NCBI GenBank assembly: GCA_922989275.2
Contig: OV277860.1
Location: forward strand, 45,640,400 to 45,704,399
Reading direction: 5' to 3'
DNA: 64,000 nucleotides
Source: Gari tellinella
Lineage: Eukaryota > Mollusca > Bivalvia > Cardiida > Psammobiidae
Shown here one piece after another: positions 44,243 to 59,200 of the stretch (positions are counted from its first letter, which is position 1; every line of letters begins with the position of its first letter). The position numbers were made by a program, and so were the translations under genes. The notes under the pieces are model-generated. The model ran no database searches. It worked only from the letters and a program-made list of their open reading frames with translations, and had not been told where the DNA came from.

Positions 44243-47200
44243 GTATAAGCATTCTTTTTAACCTTTCTCAAGTTTCTGCTGAATTATCATACATTAACCC
44301 ATTACCCCATAGATACACCTTTTTACGCCTTAAATTTATTCCTCCACTGAAGAAAATAGTTCCAATTTATATAGTCATGAATATGCATTAAAACAAATAT
44401 TTTCTATATCCCAGCAGGTGGTAGCTTAAAGCAGACTGAAAGTAAAGCAGAATGCGCCTTAAGGCACATTCTGCTTTACTTTCAACCTGCTTTAAGTGGC
44501 CGTCTATTTTCAAGACTAGAAACAGGCTATGGGGAAAGGAGTTAACATGGGTCCAGATTAGAGGTAGTTTACCAAACAATTCCAACATTTTCTGGCACGT
44601 TTTAGCACAAAATTGATATACATATAGGGCACAAAATTGTATGGTGTAACTACTCGTAAGAATCGTCTCTTCAAGATGATCTAATGAGTATGGGTAGTAA
44701 CACTAACACCTTAGGGTTTAAAGCAGAAATAAAGTTTCTGAAATATTCCCCTTATCTTTGGCTTTAATTACATTATATTCTGCCCACTATGAACTACTGT
44801 TAATCTGTTATTTGATCTATTACATTTTCCAATAAAATAAGGAAATATTTCACCGATTATTTCACTGTTTGCAAAATGCAAAGAGTATATTTTAAACAGG
44901 TCCATGGTGTTGAAAGAGTTAAAAGAATGTCAAACAGAAATCACAAAAATCAGTTCCATGCTCCAGTCCTTCAGTATAGAACCTGATCAGACTGATTCAA
45001 CATAGAGATTGATCTTAATCTGCAATTTGTGCAACACACAGGGCTCCAGATAAGACGTAAACTACACATTTCCAACAAGTTCTCCTTTATGTCTATCAAA
45101 CCCTATGGTGCCACTATTCATTAGAATTGTCTTTAACCCATTACCCCATAAATACGCCTTTTTACGCCTCTTAATTTATTCCTTCATTGAAGAATATAAC
45201 TCCACTTTACACAGTCATGACTGCGTACCATAAGAAATATTTTCTATATCCTAGTAAATGGTAGCTTAAAGCAGGCTGAAAGTAAAGCAGAATGCGCCTC
45301 AAGGCGCATTCTGCTTTACTTTCAACCTGCTTTAAGTAGTCACCTATGTTCAAAACAACAAACAAGCTATGGGGTAATGGGTTAAGAGACTATTATAACG
45401 AGAAGTCACACCATAGGATTTAAGTCAAAATTAAGATTTAAACTTTGGCTATACTCTCCTAATCAGGAGCCCTGATTTTCTGAATGGAAGAGTTATTGTA
45501 TTTTGCAATTTCAGAAAGCTGTCAATAACCTGAAGACCATTTTGAATAGATCCAGTATTAAGAAGGCACTTGACAGGAATTTTTCTGAAGAGAGATCGAC
45601 CAAGAAAAACTTCAGCTGGGACAATGTATTCAGGGTAAGGCTACCAGGGCTCTAGATAAGGGGACCAGGAGTATTTCAAAAATTAAAATCTTTATTTCTG
45701 CATTCAACTCTATGGTGTCAACACTCATTAGAATCGTCATCCAGAGACGATTCTAATAAGTAGTAACACCGTAGGATTTGATGATGCAATGAGTAAGAAA
45801 ATGTTGTATTTGTTAGTTTACTCCCTATCATCGGAAGCCCTGGGTTACTAAGCCTTTACAGTTACATAGCTTCTTCTCACTGTTAAACCCCTTACCCAGT
45901 AGCCTGTTTCTAGTTTTGAAGACCGGTGAACACTTAAGGTGCATTCTGCTTTACTTTCACCTTGCTTTAAGCTACCATCTGCTAGGATATAGAAATTAAT
46001 TCTTACTGTGTATAGTCATGACTGTAGGAACTTCTTTTTTCAGTGGAAGAATATATTACAGGTAATGCATTTTAGCCTAGTGTCCTCTAAAGTAGGCATT
46101 AGTAAACAGTGTAGACCCTGATGAGATGCTGTGTTACGAGGCGTCTCGTCAGGGTCTGCACTATTTGCTATATCATATGAAATGATCTGCTGTATATCTA
46201 TAATGAAATCTCCCAGCAACCACAAAGGGAGAGTTAATTGCAATGTCCTGGCATAAATGGGTCAAAGGCTTAAAAAGGCATATTTATGATTTAATATCAC
46301 TACATTTCAATACATTTCAAAAGGGGCATTTGTCACAAGAGCTGTCTTCGATTCAAGCCATATCACTATGACACAATTCTTGTTGTCTGTATAAAGAAGG
46401 CCGAAGTTGTTAGTACATAGAAGGCCGAAACAATCCCAGAATTGTTTTAGCCACCATTTTCAGCAGATGATGGTTATTTGGTATCCAAAGGCTGGAAGTA
46501 CAGGAAATGTTGTGTTGCAGGCTGCATGTACGTTTGCCGCCATGGAGATGGAAGAGCTGAAGAATGCCAGCACCAGTGTGTCTAAGGCGACATTAACTAC
46601 ACGAGAGAAGAGAAAACATGAAGCCAGTGGACTTGTCAAGACCGTCGTCAGATTGGCAGACAAAGGTACAGTAAATTTGGCAGTTGACTGCTTTAAGCAA
46701 TGTGAAGGTAAAACAGAAAGCTCCTATAGGAGTAAACTTTTTTAAGAAAATGCTTAAAACTGCAGTGCCCGTAAAAGGGCCCTTGAGGTATTGCTTACAT
46801 TTTGTATGCATGCAAACTGTTTGACCCCAGTGACCTTGAACTTAGGGCTTGCATTTAGGTTTCGAAATCCGTGTTTAAGTTTAGAAAAATGCTTTTAACT
46901 CCTTTGTCCCTTGAAGTATTGATTTCATATTTGATATACATGTGTATATGGACAAGATCTTTTCATGAACGCAAAAAGTGACCTTTACCTTGAACTTAGG
47001 GCACACGTTTAGGTTTCAAAATCTGCATTTAGATTTTGAAAAATGCTTAGAACTCATATGTCCATTGAGGTATTACTTTCGTATTAGGTATATATGCATG
47101 TGTTTGTGGACAAGACATTTCTTTAAATGCAAAAAAGGTTGATATATGTGACCTTGACCTCTGACTCTGCTTTTAAGTTTTGAAATGCTTTGTTGTCTCT

Positions 47201-50200
47201 CTGACATCTCTTGTTGCTATTGTAATGTGTTGTTTATTTTACTTTGCTTTCCAGGCTGTCCAAAGCTAAGAGCAGCTTCTCTGTTTAAGCATATTTTGGA
47301 AACATTGAAGGATGACTATATGTGTGAAGCATTTGGACAAGACTACTGCAGTATCATGTTGAAGAATGTGCTGACACAGCGGAAGTATGTCGTAGAACTC
47401 AACGCCCAGTCAGAGGAGAAAAGAGCATTACCGTCCTGGCATGGTAAACAAATGCAGCCATAACTGAGTTCACTTTTTCAGGGCTCCAGATAAGAGGGAG
47501 TAAACTGAACAAATCCAACAAACATGTATTCTCACTCATTTTAAGGAGAAATTAGGACCAAATCCTATGATTTTACTACTCATTAGAATCATCTTGAAGA
47601 GAATCCTGTCTTGTAACATCTTTTTGGAATCGTCTTTTCAAGAGGATTTCAAAGAGATGTCACAAGACAGGGTTAGATTGAGAATTTTAGAATCTGACTT
47701 ACAACAATATTTGTCGTATGTAGTTTAATAAGACGAGTCCCTGGTTAGACAACTTCTTCATGAGTTGTCTGATGTTGGTCTACACTGTTTTCAAAACGCA
47801 TCAATTTACACTTACAGGAGGAGAAAGGTTCATGTTATAGTTAATCATGTGCATTGTTGTTGTTTTCAGAAATTTTGAGTTTGTTTTTCAAACTGTTCAA
47901 CAATCAAGATTTAAAGGGCATTGACAAATTAGTGTTAGCGAGGACCATCAACTCCATTATTCATGGCCTGACCGTACAGTGTGATGTCAGGCCAAAGAAA
48001 ATACTCTCCTTCTTTACAGAATACTTCAATAAGGCAAAGTAAGTGCACAGTTTGCAATAGCAATATTGTTGACTCTGACAATTAAACCCATTGCCCTATA
48101 GCCCGTTTCTGCTTTTTAGCTCACCTGGCACAAAGTGCCAAGGTGAGCTATTTTGATCATGCTGTGTCCGTCGTCCATTCGTTCGTCGTCCGTCGTCAAC
48201 AATTTCTTTCAAACGACATCTCCTCCTAAACTACCGGATGGATTTTAACCAAACTTGGCAGGAATGATCCTTATATAGTCCTCTTTAAAAGTTGTTCAAA
48301 TATTTCGGATCCGATGCATATCTAGGTCAATGGAGCTATATAGTGAAATCTTTAAACCTCTTCTTCTCTGAGTCTGAAACTAATATAGCTAGAGCATTGA
48401 TATTTGGCATGGTCCAACTTCTAAAGGTACTTTACCAATATTGTTCAAATGGTTCAGGTCAGTTGCATTATAACTAGGTCACTGGAACTAAAAATACCTT
48501 TTTTCAATAAAAACTTTAAAAATATTCTCCTCTGAAAGGACAGTACCCTTAGCTTAGATATTTTGCACAAAGCATCATCTACAGGTCCTCTATCAAGATT
48601 GTTCAAATTATATCTCTGGGGTCAAAAATGGCCCACCCCGGGGGTCACAAATTTACATAGAGTTATATAGTGAAATCTTCAAACCTCTTCTTCTCTGAAA
48701 TTAATACAGCTAGAGCTTTGATATTTGGCATGGTGTAACTTCAAGAGGTACTTTACCAATAATGTTCAAATGATTTCGGTCCGTTGCATATCTAGGTTAC
48801 AGGAGCTAAAAATAATTTTTTTCAATAAAAACTTAAAAAATCTTCTTCTCTGAAACCACAATACCCTGAGCTTAGATATTTTGCACAAAGCATCATCTTC
48901 AGGTCTTCTATCAAGATTGTTCAAATTATGTCCCTGGGTTAAAAAATGACCCCGCCCCAGGGTCACAAAATTACATAGAGTTATATAGTGAAATCTTCAA
49001 ACCTCTTCTTCTCTGAAACTAATATAGCTAGAGCTTTGATATTTGGCATGGTGTAACTTCTAGAGGTACTTTACCAATATTGTTCAAATGATTTCGGTCC
49101 GTTGCATATCTAGGTCACAGTCCGGAGCTAAAAATAGATTTTTTCAATAAAAACTTTAAAAATCTTCTCTGAAACCACAGTACCCTGAGCTTAGCTATTT
49201 GGCACTCAGCATCATCTAATCAGCAATTGGCACAATCATATTGTCATAATTTCTCAGCTTTCCAAGATATGTTACATTAACATCAACGGTTCAGGTGAGT
49301 GATTTAGGGCCGTATACGGCTCTTGTTAAGACAGGTGGCAACTTAAAGCAGGTTGAAAGTAAAGCAGAATGTGCCGAAAGGCGCATTCTTTTACTTTCAG
49401 CCTGCTTTGAGCTACCATCTGCTACAATATAGAAAATATTTCTTATGGTACATATACTTGACTGTATAATCAAGAGCTATTTTCTTCAGTGAAGGAAAGT
49501 AAATAAAAGGCGTAAAAATGTGTATTTATGGGTAATGGGTAAACCATGTGTATCTACTAGTGTTAGGCATGTTGCATTTTACCTCTACTTAAACTATATT
49601 CCCCATAGAAGCATCTTTTAGCACATATAATTTATTCCTCCACGATGAAAATAGCTCAAATTTTAACTAATAAACATGTACCGAAAGACATATTTTCTCT
49701 ATCCTAGCAGATGATAGCTTAAAGCAGGCTGAAAGTAAAGTAGAGTCGATACGGCTAATTCCGTACACCTTTGGATGCGGTCCTTACTAACTTAGTGTGA
49801 GCGACGCGTGACACAGATATAGGTCACATATGTGTGATCACGCGTATTTGTTTCATATTTGGCATATGCCAAAATAAACGATTTTGATTGGATATTAGAG
49901 GTTATTTGTAAATCTTTGACGGTTGTTTATGTCGTGTTATTTCGTACAGGCAGCGTGTAATTCCGTACACTATATATACGTGTTCGACGACTATCACTAT
50001 CAAGTAAATATCTATATTTCTATGAGTTTATAAGTTTTTTTTATACTTAAATGCATGATACCAAGAGAATAATAAAACAAACAATTTATTTATTCATATA
50101 GATCTACTTAGATCTATAATTTTGTAGATCTACACAAATGTGTTTGCTCTGCAATATTGGTTATGGTAATGTCTCAACTTGACTTCACAAGTTCTTGTTA

Positions 50201-53200
50201 AAGTAAATACATGTATCTGACTTTTAGAATGATTATGGGAAATTCAATCAATCAACAAGATATTAGATACATTCCTTTTTTAATTCTATATTGCGGAATC
50301 AAAATATACCACAGTAAACACTCGCTATCAGGACTAGAGAAAGCAAGACTGTACGATAAAGGCAGTTGGCAGTTTAAGGGATGAGCAAGCCTATCCCTCT
50401 TTTGTTTTTACATTAATTTCAATTTGTTTTGACCAGACACTGTCACTGAACTGACTTAACATCTTTGTTTAAAACGATCGTAAAATCTAGTTTTTACTGA
50501 ACGCTTTCTATTTAAATTATGCAGATTTCAATGTTACATTAATGACGTCAAATACACTCACTTCCATTATTTCTGCTTGCAAAACTATTGTTTGCTTGAA
50601 TTTCGAAATCTTAGTAGCTACAAGGCATTTTGACATTAAAATTCATTTTTTTATAAATGGCAAACAGTTTGGATCCTTATCAGACCCCGTTTAACGTAAC
50701 GTTTGGCCTGGATCCAATCTGTTTGCAAAAGTTAGTAATGTCAAACTTGACAATGACTTTGTAAATGTTTAGTAATGTTTTTGCTGCAGACAAACTCATG
50801 TTCTATCTCTGTCTGTTTGTTTGTCTGTATGTCTCTCTGTTCTGTCTTCCTCTTTCTCTCGCCCCGCCCCTCTCTCTGTCTATCTGTATCTCTCTCTTTA
50901 TGTATCTGTCTGTCTGTCCCTGTTTGTCTGGCTGTCTGTCTCTCTGGTTTGTACACACCAAATGGGCCCATTTTAATAGTATTTCACTATTTAGAGTTGA
51001 TATTTGCATTAACAATTTTTAGCAAAACGAAACACAGTGCAGACCCTTACCGATTCTTTAGCAACAGTCTAAGGCTCTCATCAGGGGTTACACTGTTTGT
51101 TCTGGACAAGAGATCATGAGTGTTTACTGGTCTTGTTTTAAAGCGACAAACAGTGCAGACCATGATCAGAGGACTCCTTTTATTAGAAGCCCTGTGAGCT
51201 GTGTATATGATGTTTGAAGAGGACACGTGTATTCTTCACGTGCACATCATTTTTATAATCGTCGCTATTGTTGATTGTCTTTATATTTGAATATCCCCGA
51301 AGACGTGCTGCGTAGTATTCAGAAGGCAATTTGATTCAAATATATAGCCTGTTATACTGCGTCAATACATTAGTACCGTATAACAACGGTATATGGTTGC
51401 TTACAGCAGAATAACAGTAAATCCAAAAGGGGGCTTTATGTGTTCCCAGTTGGCACCAACGTTGTTTTAACGTTGAAACAGCGTTGCAACGTTTGGACCA
51501 ACGTTGAAACAACGTTGCAACGTTTGGACCAACGTTGAAACAACGTTGTGTGCATGCCAGCTGGGTTACTGCCATCCTACCCTCAATGCAAGTTTATGTA
51601 TATATGCATTTGAGATTAGATTGTCTGTATCAATTCTAGGAAGTGATAATTTACTTTATAAACTTCATATTATCATCATATGATATACAGTCACACTTGT
51701 AATACGCGATCTCTAGACATCTAAATAAAGTATTTTGTTGGTCACTATAAACAGGTGACCGTTTAATACAGGACAATTGTAATACGATCGTTCCATGACT
51801 ACGAAAGAACAAAATAAACAAATAATGACATCTGTATTTAATTTCAAAGATATGTAGATTACTGATAATTAAAGTGAGGACATTTTTATCTCTTCACACA
51901 TGTCTAAGAGATCTGCGTCGCCCGTCATACGCCCATATGTGGTGGCCAAAAAGACAATGCTTTTGACATCCTGATCCATTCTTGACACTAATATTAAAAT
52001 GACTTGGGCATTTGACTGTTCCTGGCATCTTTTTAATAGTGTTAAGTACAAATAGAAGACAAGACTATGTTGAAAAACCCATTCTTGGTCCACTAGTCCT
52101 TTTAATGTGTCTTCAAGTAGTCTGTATTGAATAGTTCTGGGTTTATTCCCTAGTTCTCTGTCTCTCACAATGTTGCATAAGACATTCATTTTTACCTGAA
52201 ACAAAAATCATCGTATTAGATTTCTATTAGATGGATGTTTCTTTTTTATTTTTAAACATGATATCGAATATGAGGTGCAGTTGAAATCAGTAGCTATTTA
52301 AATTTAGATCTAGATCTACTTGATATTAAAAGCTGACAGGTCAAGCATTTGCTGAGTCTGTCATTGACGTACACCGTGTACGGAATAACCCGCTTTCATA
52401 ACTTTAATAAATTAAGGGTGTGGGTAACTCCGTACACTTTTATTTTCTATTATTTATATTGATAAACGGTTTTCGATTGACAAAATATATATATTTTTTA
52501 AATTTTGAATATATAAATTATTATACAACAGCAAAATCCACTTGATTACCTGCTGGAATTAAGGTAGTTTCTCCTTTTTTGTGCTCTGAAACAAGAAGCT
52601 GTATCTCTGCAAAGTCCGGGGCAGACGATGTTTACAAAAACGGCGCGTCAAATTGGTGTCAAACAAAACGCATCGCAGTGACACGAAATATACATATGTC
52701 TATAAATAGATTTAATCTGATTTAGATTTGAATAAGGCAAACATGTTGACCAAGTTTTAATAAGATCTAATGAGATATGTAGCCGACATTAAACAGCACA
52801 TGTATTTAAGAAAGTACTGTAAACACGGAATTCCGTATGGTGTCATTAGCTGGTATATGTAAGCGTACGGAATAAACTGCACGTACGACATTAGCCGTAT
52901 CGACTCTAGAATGTGCACATTCTGCTTTACTTTCAACCTGATTTAAGTAGTCACCTTTTTACAAAACTAGAAACGGGTTATGGGGTAAAGGGATAAAGGT
53001 CCCTTTGTCGTTCGCCACAAGTGCAAAATCTAGCTCTCCAGAGTATAACAACTCAAGTTTAATTGGATTCTGAAAACAGACGATTGAAAAGGATTACAGG
53101 ATATTCTGCCCTAAACCTTTATCCCATAGCCTGTTTCTAAATTTGAAGACAGATGACCACTTAAAGCAGGTTGAAAGTAAAGCAGAATGTGCCTTCAGGC

Positions 53201-56200
53201 GCATTCTGCTTTACTTTCAGCCTGCTTAAAGCTACCATCTGCTAGGATATAGAAAATATGTCTTATGGTACATGTTCATTACTGTATACATTGGAATTAT
53301 TTTCTTCAGAGTAGAAATAATTTGAATGCTTACTAGTATCTATGGAGAAATGGTTTAAACAGAGCTTGATAGAGGTGACATTACAGGTTAGGACAAAATT
53401 GACTGTTTTAGAACTAATCAAAACAAATCTGTTCCTTTTTCCTCCAGAGAACACAAGTCCCCAGCTGTGTTGGAGTATATGCTGAGAGCCCTGAATACCC
53501 TTGTAAAGACCATAGCCCCTCATTCAAGGGTCCAGATATGTAAGATAGGAGAGGATATCACTGTGTCGATGCTATATCTGTGGAAAAATGTGGCATCTGA
53601 TCCTTTAAAGGTAAACAGTGTAACCCTTTACAGTGCTCCCTCTCTACAACAGCACCCAATGGGAGACAAAGATTGTGTGTGTTGTTTGGAGGGAATTGTT
53701 TTAGGGAGGGAAAATTAAGACTTTGCTTACATTTGCAAACAGCTTGAATCCAGATCAGATGCTGCGTAAAGCACTGTCGGATCAGGATTCAAGCTGTTTG
53801 TCACTTGTCATTATATTTCTTCTGTCAAAAGGTCCACTCATATGGATTTGTTATTGGCAGGGAGCACTGTACAAACATTTTAACCTGTTTCACCATAAAT
53901 ACACCTCTTTAGCTTGACTATTCCAAGAATAAGGAGGATTATTGTTCTCTACCTGGTGTCCGCGGTGGTCGTATGTTAAAAGTTTTCCGACAACAAAATT
54001 TGAAACTTTACTGACGTGTTCAGTAGTCACAACATAGGGTTTGGAGGAGACATAAGCAATCTAGTGTTCGATGCTTCGCATTTGAATCCCTTGAGCACAG
54101 TAAAACTTCTGTGATACAGGGCTGCCATTTCTCTGGATTTTTATTCTAGCAGATGGTAGCTTAAAGCAGGCATTCTGCTTTACTTTCAACCTGCTTTAAG
54201 TAATCACCCTTGAAAAATAGAAAATTTAGAAATCTTAGAATTTTTCATGATCAACTTATGACAGCCCTGGTGATGTCATACAAAAGTCATTTTGAGATCA
54301 GATTGGCTGAACTGTTCTTGTTGATATTATGCAGGACTGTTTGACGGAGTTTCTACAGCTACAGTTATGGGCACATCATCCTAATGGAGAAAAGCAGGGA
54401 TCAGCTGGGGCGTTTGCTGTAGACTGGGACAAATGGATGGTAAGTTGAAGTATTGAGCCTGCACTAACCCATTCCCCATATATACGCTTTTTTGCGACTT
54501 TAATTTATTCCTCTACTGAAGAAAATAGTTTCAATTTATACAGTTACAAATAAGAATCATTAGAAATAATTTCTGTATTCTAGCAACTGCTCGAAATTAC
54601 CCGTGATGGTGTGAAGCAGTATATCTAGATAGATATAAAAGCTTAAAGCAGGCTGAAAGTAAAGCAGAATGCGCCTTAAGGCGCATTCTGCTGTACTTTC
54701 AACCTGCTTTAAATGGTCACCTGTCTTCAAAACTAGAAACAGGCTATTGGGGAATGAGTTAAGAAGACCACAGAAAAGAAGACCAGTCATTAAACCATTT
54801 CATCTTGAAGCTTCAAACAGGATGAAAGTAAAGCAGAACCCTCCCGCAGGATCTTTCTGCTTTGCAATCCCCCTGCTTTTACCCTTTTCCTCCACAGAAA
54901 TGCCTTTGATGGCTGCTACCTACTCTACACTTAAGTATCACAAGAAAATATAACTTAACCTTTAGTAAGTTTTACCTGTATATTGTGTCCTGTTTTATAG
55001 GTTTCCTCAATCTGTCGGGTTATTGTTGCAATGTTGTTTTGTTTTTCAGAGATGCCTTAGAAGCCTGTATGAGCTGTTGTACAAAGAAATACACCAAATA
55101 GCTGGAAAGTCAAAGTAACAAGTCTCCCTGCTCTTCCCTTTATATCTTTCCCTTTTTCTTTCCATCCCTCATTCTTCTGCAGTTAGCCTTTCTTCCCTCC
55201 TTCTTTCCCTTTATCTTCTTTTTATGCCCCACCAGGAATTGTTGCTGGGCATATAACCTTACCTTTGTTGGTATGTATGTGTGTTCATTCATCCGTACAT
55301 TCGTAAATTTGTGGACTATAAACTAGAGCTAGGGTCATGCAACTTTGCTGTGCCTCAAAAAGTGCAGCATGTTGCATCATAGTTTGATGACCTTGACCTC
55401 TGTGACCTATGTTTGGATTTTGCATTCATATCAACAACAGAATTATAAAGTGTTTGTTTTTAGGGTCAAGCATACCACGGACCATCAAGCACTTTTCTAT
55501 TTTTAATACCTCTTTCTCTCTCTCATTCTTTCTCTCTCTTCTCAACTTGTATCTGTATTTCTCCAAACTATTGATGCACTCTTTAGTTCTTCTCTCCCCT
55601 GTCTCTGTTTCTTGCCTCATTAACCCTTTACTCCATAACCTGTTTCTAGTATTGGACAAAGGTGACCACTTAAAGCAGGTTAAAAGTAAAGCAGAATGTC
55701 ACTGCTTTACTTTCAGCCTGCTTTAAGCTGTCATCTGCTGGGATACAGGAAGTGTTTCCTTATGTTGCAAATTTATAGCTGTATAATTTGTAATGAAACT
55801 ATTTTCTTCATTGGAGTATGGAATAACATGCAAAAAAATGGTGTATCTATGGCATAAAGGGTTAAATCAAATGATATTTTGTCCATATAATACCACCATG
55901 ACTCTAGTGAGCGAGCTACACAAGGCGATTATGTCCTTCTTGTTCACATGATAAAGGCACTTATTCACATTTTTACACATGATCAAGACATAACTGTTTT
56001 CTTTGGATACCTTATGAATAATTTCTTTCAATTATCTACTATGGTTTTGTGAACACACTGTTTCCCTGTGTTTTAGGAGTAAAGACTGTGTCCTCAAGCC
56101 AGCTTTTATTGACCTGGCTGTAGACGTTTGTAACCAGGTAAGACTTAATTGACATACTTTCAAAACTTTTTATTGCCGGTTTTCAGATGGGACATCTAAT

Positions 56201-59200
56201 GGTATAGCAACGTCCCTGTCTGTTTTCCGCAAACTTTTTTCATACATGCTTTGACATATGAAGCTGAAATTTGGCATATGATATTGTTTTGATGAGTTGC
56301 AGATTTAATTTTAAGTGTCATCACTATTTGACAACTTCTCCATGAGTTATGCCCCTTATTGAACTTAAGATATTAGAAATACATCATTTTTTCCCCCAAT
56401 GGTTTGACATATTAACTGAAATTTGATATACATTGTACATGGTTGACATTGATCTGATGAACTGCATATCCAATTTGGGCTTCATTAAAAAAAAATCAAG
56501 TTTTCCATGAGTTATGCACCCCTGAAAGGCTTATTATGTACTGTTTTTGCAGTATTACTTGTTTTCACAAGTTATGCTTTTATTCAGCTATTTACGGAGA
56601 ATAGTCAAACCATAGACATTACCCAGCAGTCTCTGTTGGTGACAGACACCCAGGCTGGGCCCAGTACAAAGAAGCGTAGACTTGACTCGGGCTGGGAAGC
56701 AGTGAGAGGGGTCATCACAGCAGCTGGACAGACTACAAAGATTATACCATGGTACAGTCAGGAAGACATTCATCCCTACCTTATAAATACACCTTTTTAG
56801 ACATTTAATTTATTCCTCCACTGAAGATTTTACTTTATTATGTCCAGGATTGCCATTACCTCAAGAGAGATTTTCTCTGTCCTAGTAAAAAGTAGCTTAT
56901 ATCAGGCTGAAAGTAAAGCAGAATGTGCCAAAAGGCTCATTCTGGTTTTCTTTCAAACTGCTTTAAGCGGTCACCTGTCTTCAAAACTGGAAACAGGCTA
57001 TGGGTAACAGGTTTTGCTAAAACAGGTACATTAATTGCAAACAAACTGGAGCCAGATCAGAAGCCAGCTTACCCAACATCTTATTAGTCTCCAAACAGTT
57101 TGTCACTCATTGTCTTGCCATTTCGCTATATATGTACTATACTTTCTTTCTGTTTCATTTAAATGTGAAAGAATAATGTCTTCCTGACAGGGCTGCCATT
57201 TCTCTGGATTTTTCCTTAATCTTCGGATTTTGTTTCTAGAACATGGTAGCTTAAAGCAGGCTGAAAGTAAAGCAGAATGCGCCTTAAGGCGCATTCTGCT
57301 TTACTTTCAGTCTTCTTTAAGTAGTCACGTGTCAACTAAACTAGAAACAGGCTATGGGGTAAAGGTATGATTCGTAAATTCGCATTTAAAAAATGCAAAT
57401 TTCAAAATCTTAGGATTTTTCATGTCAACTTATGGCAGCCCTGTCCTGACTAGATGAAATTTAACCAGTCTGGGTCTGCACTGTTTTTTGAAGGATATGT
57501 CTTACATTAGTCTACACTTTTTCGTGATAAAAAATGGTAATTTTTATGCCACCCAAAGGCGAGCATATAGTTATTGCATTGTCCATCTGTCTTTCTGTCT
57601 GCACATTTGTTCATCAAACACAAATTTCGTGTCCATGACGGGGGCATTTGTCACACTACTGTGACAGTAGCCAATAGGGGTGTAACAATACATAGAGGAT
57701 CTTGAATGAGTGCTCATTATTTATCATTTTTAATAAACAAGTTGACTAAAATAATATGACGCTAGCCTTGGTGAGCGTCATATTCATTTTAGTAAACGAG
57801 TTTATTAAAATTGATAAATAATGAGCACGAAAGTGAGATTCTATTTATCACATAACAAGTTTAAGCACCAATTAAATTTGATTGAAGCCATACTTTGTAG
57901 ACCCTCCGCTATATAGAATTTCCGCCAAAACGTTATGTTGTTTATGTTAACGTCAAAGTAAATGACGTCATTTGGCGTCCCGCTACATGCAGCGCTTGTG
58001 GACGAACAAGCTGAGCCGGAGCCCAAAAAACGATATTCCACTAGTGGATTATGATATTTATACAATGGCTTTATGCAACTCCCAGACCGCAAATTATGTG
58101 ATAAAGCAATATATTGTTATATTGCAATACGCCTCTTGGCAATACGTATTGCAATACAGTCTTTCCCTATGGCAATATTCTATACATGTATATGTATATT
58201 ATTTGAGCACATACGAGAGGGTTGCCTTGTTATTTTGAATGTTCTACTGTGACAATTATAACATTTGCAGCAAATGTCTATTTTTAATTTGGACTCTCTC
58301 TTGTTTTTTAAGCACTCCATATATTTTAAACTGCTATAAACAAGTTTTCAATGCTTTTAAACTGCTATAAACAAGTTTTCAATGCTAATTTCTATCAAAC
58401 TTTGAACTGACAAGTTGCCACAATATATTGACAAAATGATTTTTTCCGTATTGTTACACTCCTAGTAGCCAATACTTAGATCAGATGTTCATAAATATTG
58501 AGTAGGACAAGGGTCAAAGTTATGCAACCCTAACCTGGTTATGTTTCCTTTGACAGGGTGCAGTTAGTGACGAGATTAGTGAACAAGTACACAGACAGTT
58601 TACCAACTGAGGAGGTGGTACCATACCTGACCAGTCTCTCACATATACTGGCAGACTGCAAAAGGTAAAAACTCCAAGTCTCACATATACTGGCAGACTG
58701 CAAAAGGTAAAAACTCCAAGTCTCACATATACTGGCAGACTGCAAAAGGTAAAAACTCCAAGTCTCACATATACTGGCAGACTGCAAAAGGTAAAAACTC
58801 CAAGTCTCACATATACTGGCAGACTGCAAAAGGTAAAAACTCCAAGTCTCACATATACTGACAGACTGCAAAAGGTAAAAACTCCAAGTCTCACATATAC
58901 TGGCAGACTGCAAAAGGTAAAAACTCCAAGTCTCACATATACTGGCAGACTGCAAAAGGTAAAAAATACAAGTCTCACATATACTGACAGACTGCAAAAG
59001 GTAAAAACTTCAAGTCTCACATATACTGGCAGACTGCAAAAGATAAAAGCTACAAGTCTCACATATACTGACAGACTGCAAAAGGTAAAAACTACAAGTC
59101 TCACATATACTGACAGACTGCAAAATGTAAACTCCAAGTTTCTCACATATACTGGCAGACTGCAAAAGGTAAAACTACAAGTTTCTCACATATACTGGCA

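Larger units (their letters stand above)
49743..52906. mobile_element. 3.16-kb TIR element with captured exon-like sequence
   Basis: The termini GAGTCGATACGGCTAAT and ATTAGCCGTATCGACTC are perfect 17-base inverted repeats flanked by TA on both sides. Subterminal CCGTACAC words recur near both ends. The interior carries a type A hairpin (50660-50726), a (TCTG)n-like tract (50800-50945), type B hairpin remnants (51030-51200), a CAACGTTG repeat (51455-51551) and minus-strand exon-like sequences. No transposase is visible, so it is non-autonomous. Confidence 0.8.
49598..53000. mobile_element. TTAACCC-type MITE interrupted by a 3.16-kb element
   Basis: The left part, CCCCATAGAAGCATC to GGCTGAAAGTAAAGTA, ends at 49742. 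The right part resumes at 52907 with TAGAATGTGCACATTCTGC and ends GGGTTATGGGGTAAAGGG. Joined, they make an ordinary type C hairpin element. The insertion point is inside the left hairpin arm. Confidence 0.75.

Noticed and set aside
50741..51119. Frames through a TCTG-rich tract
   Set aside because: Low-complexity artefact.
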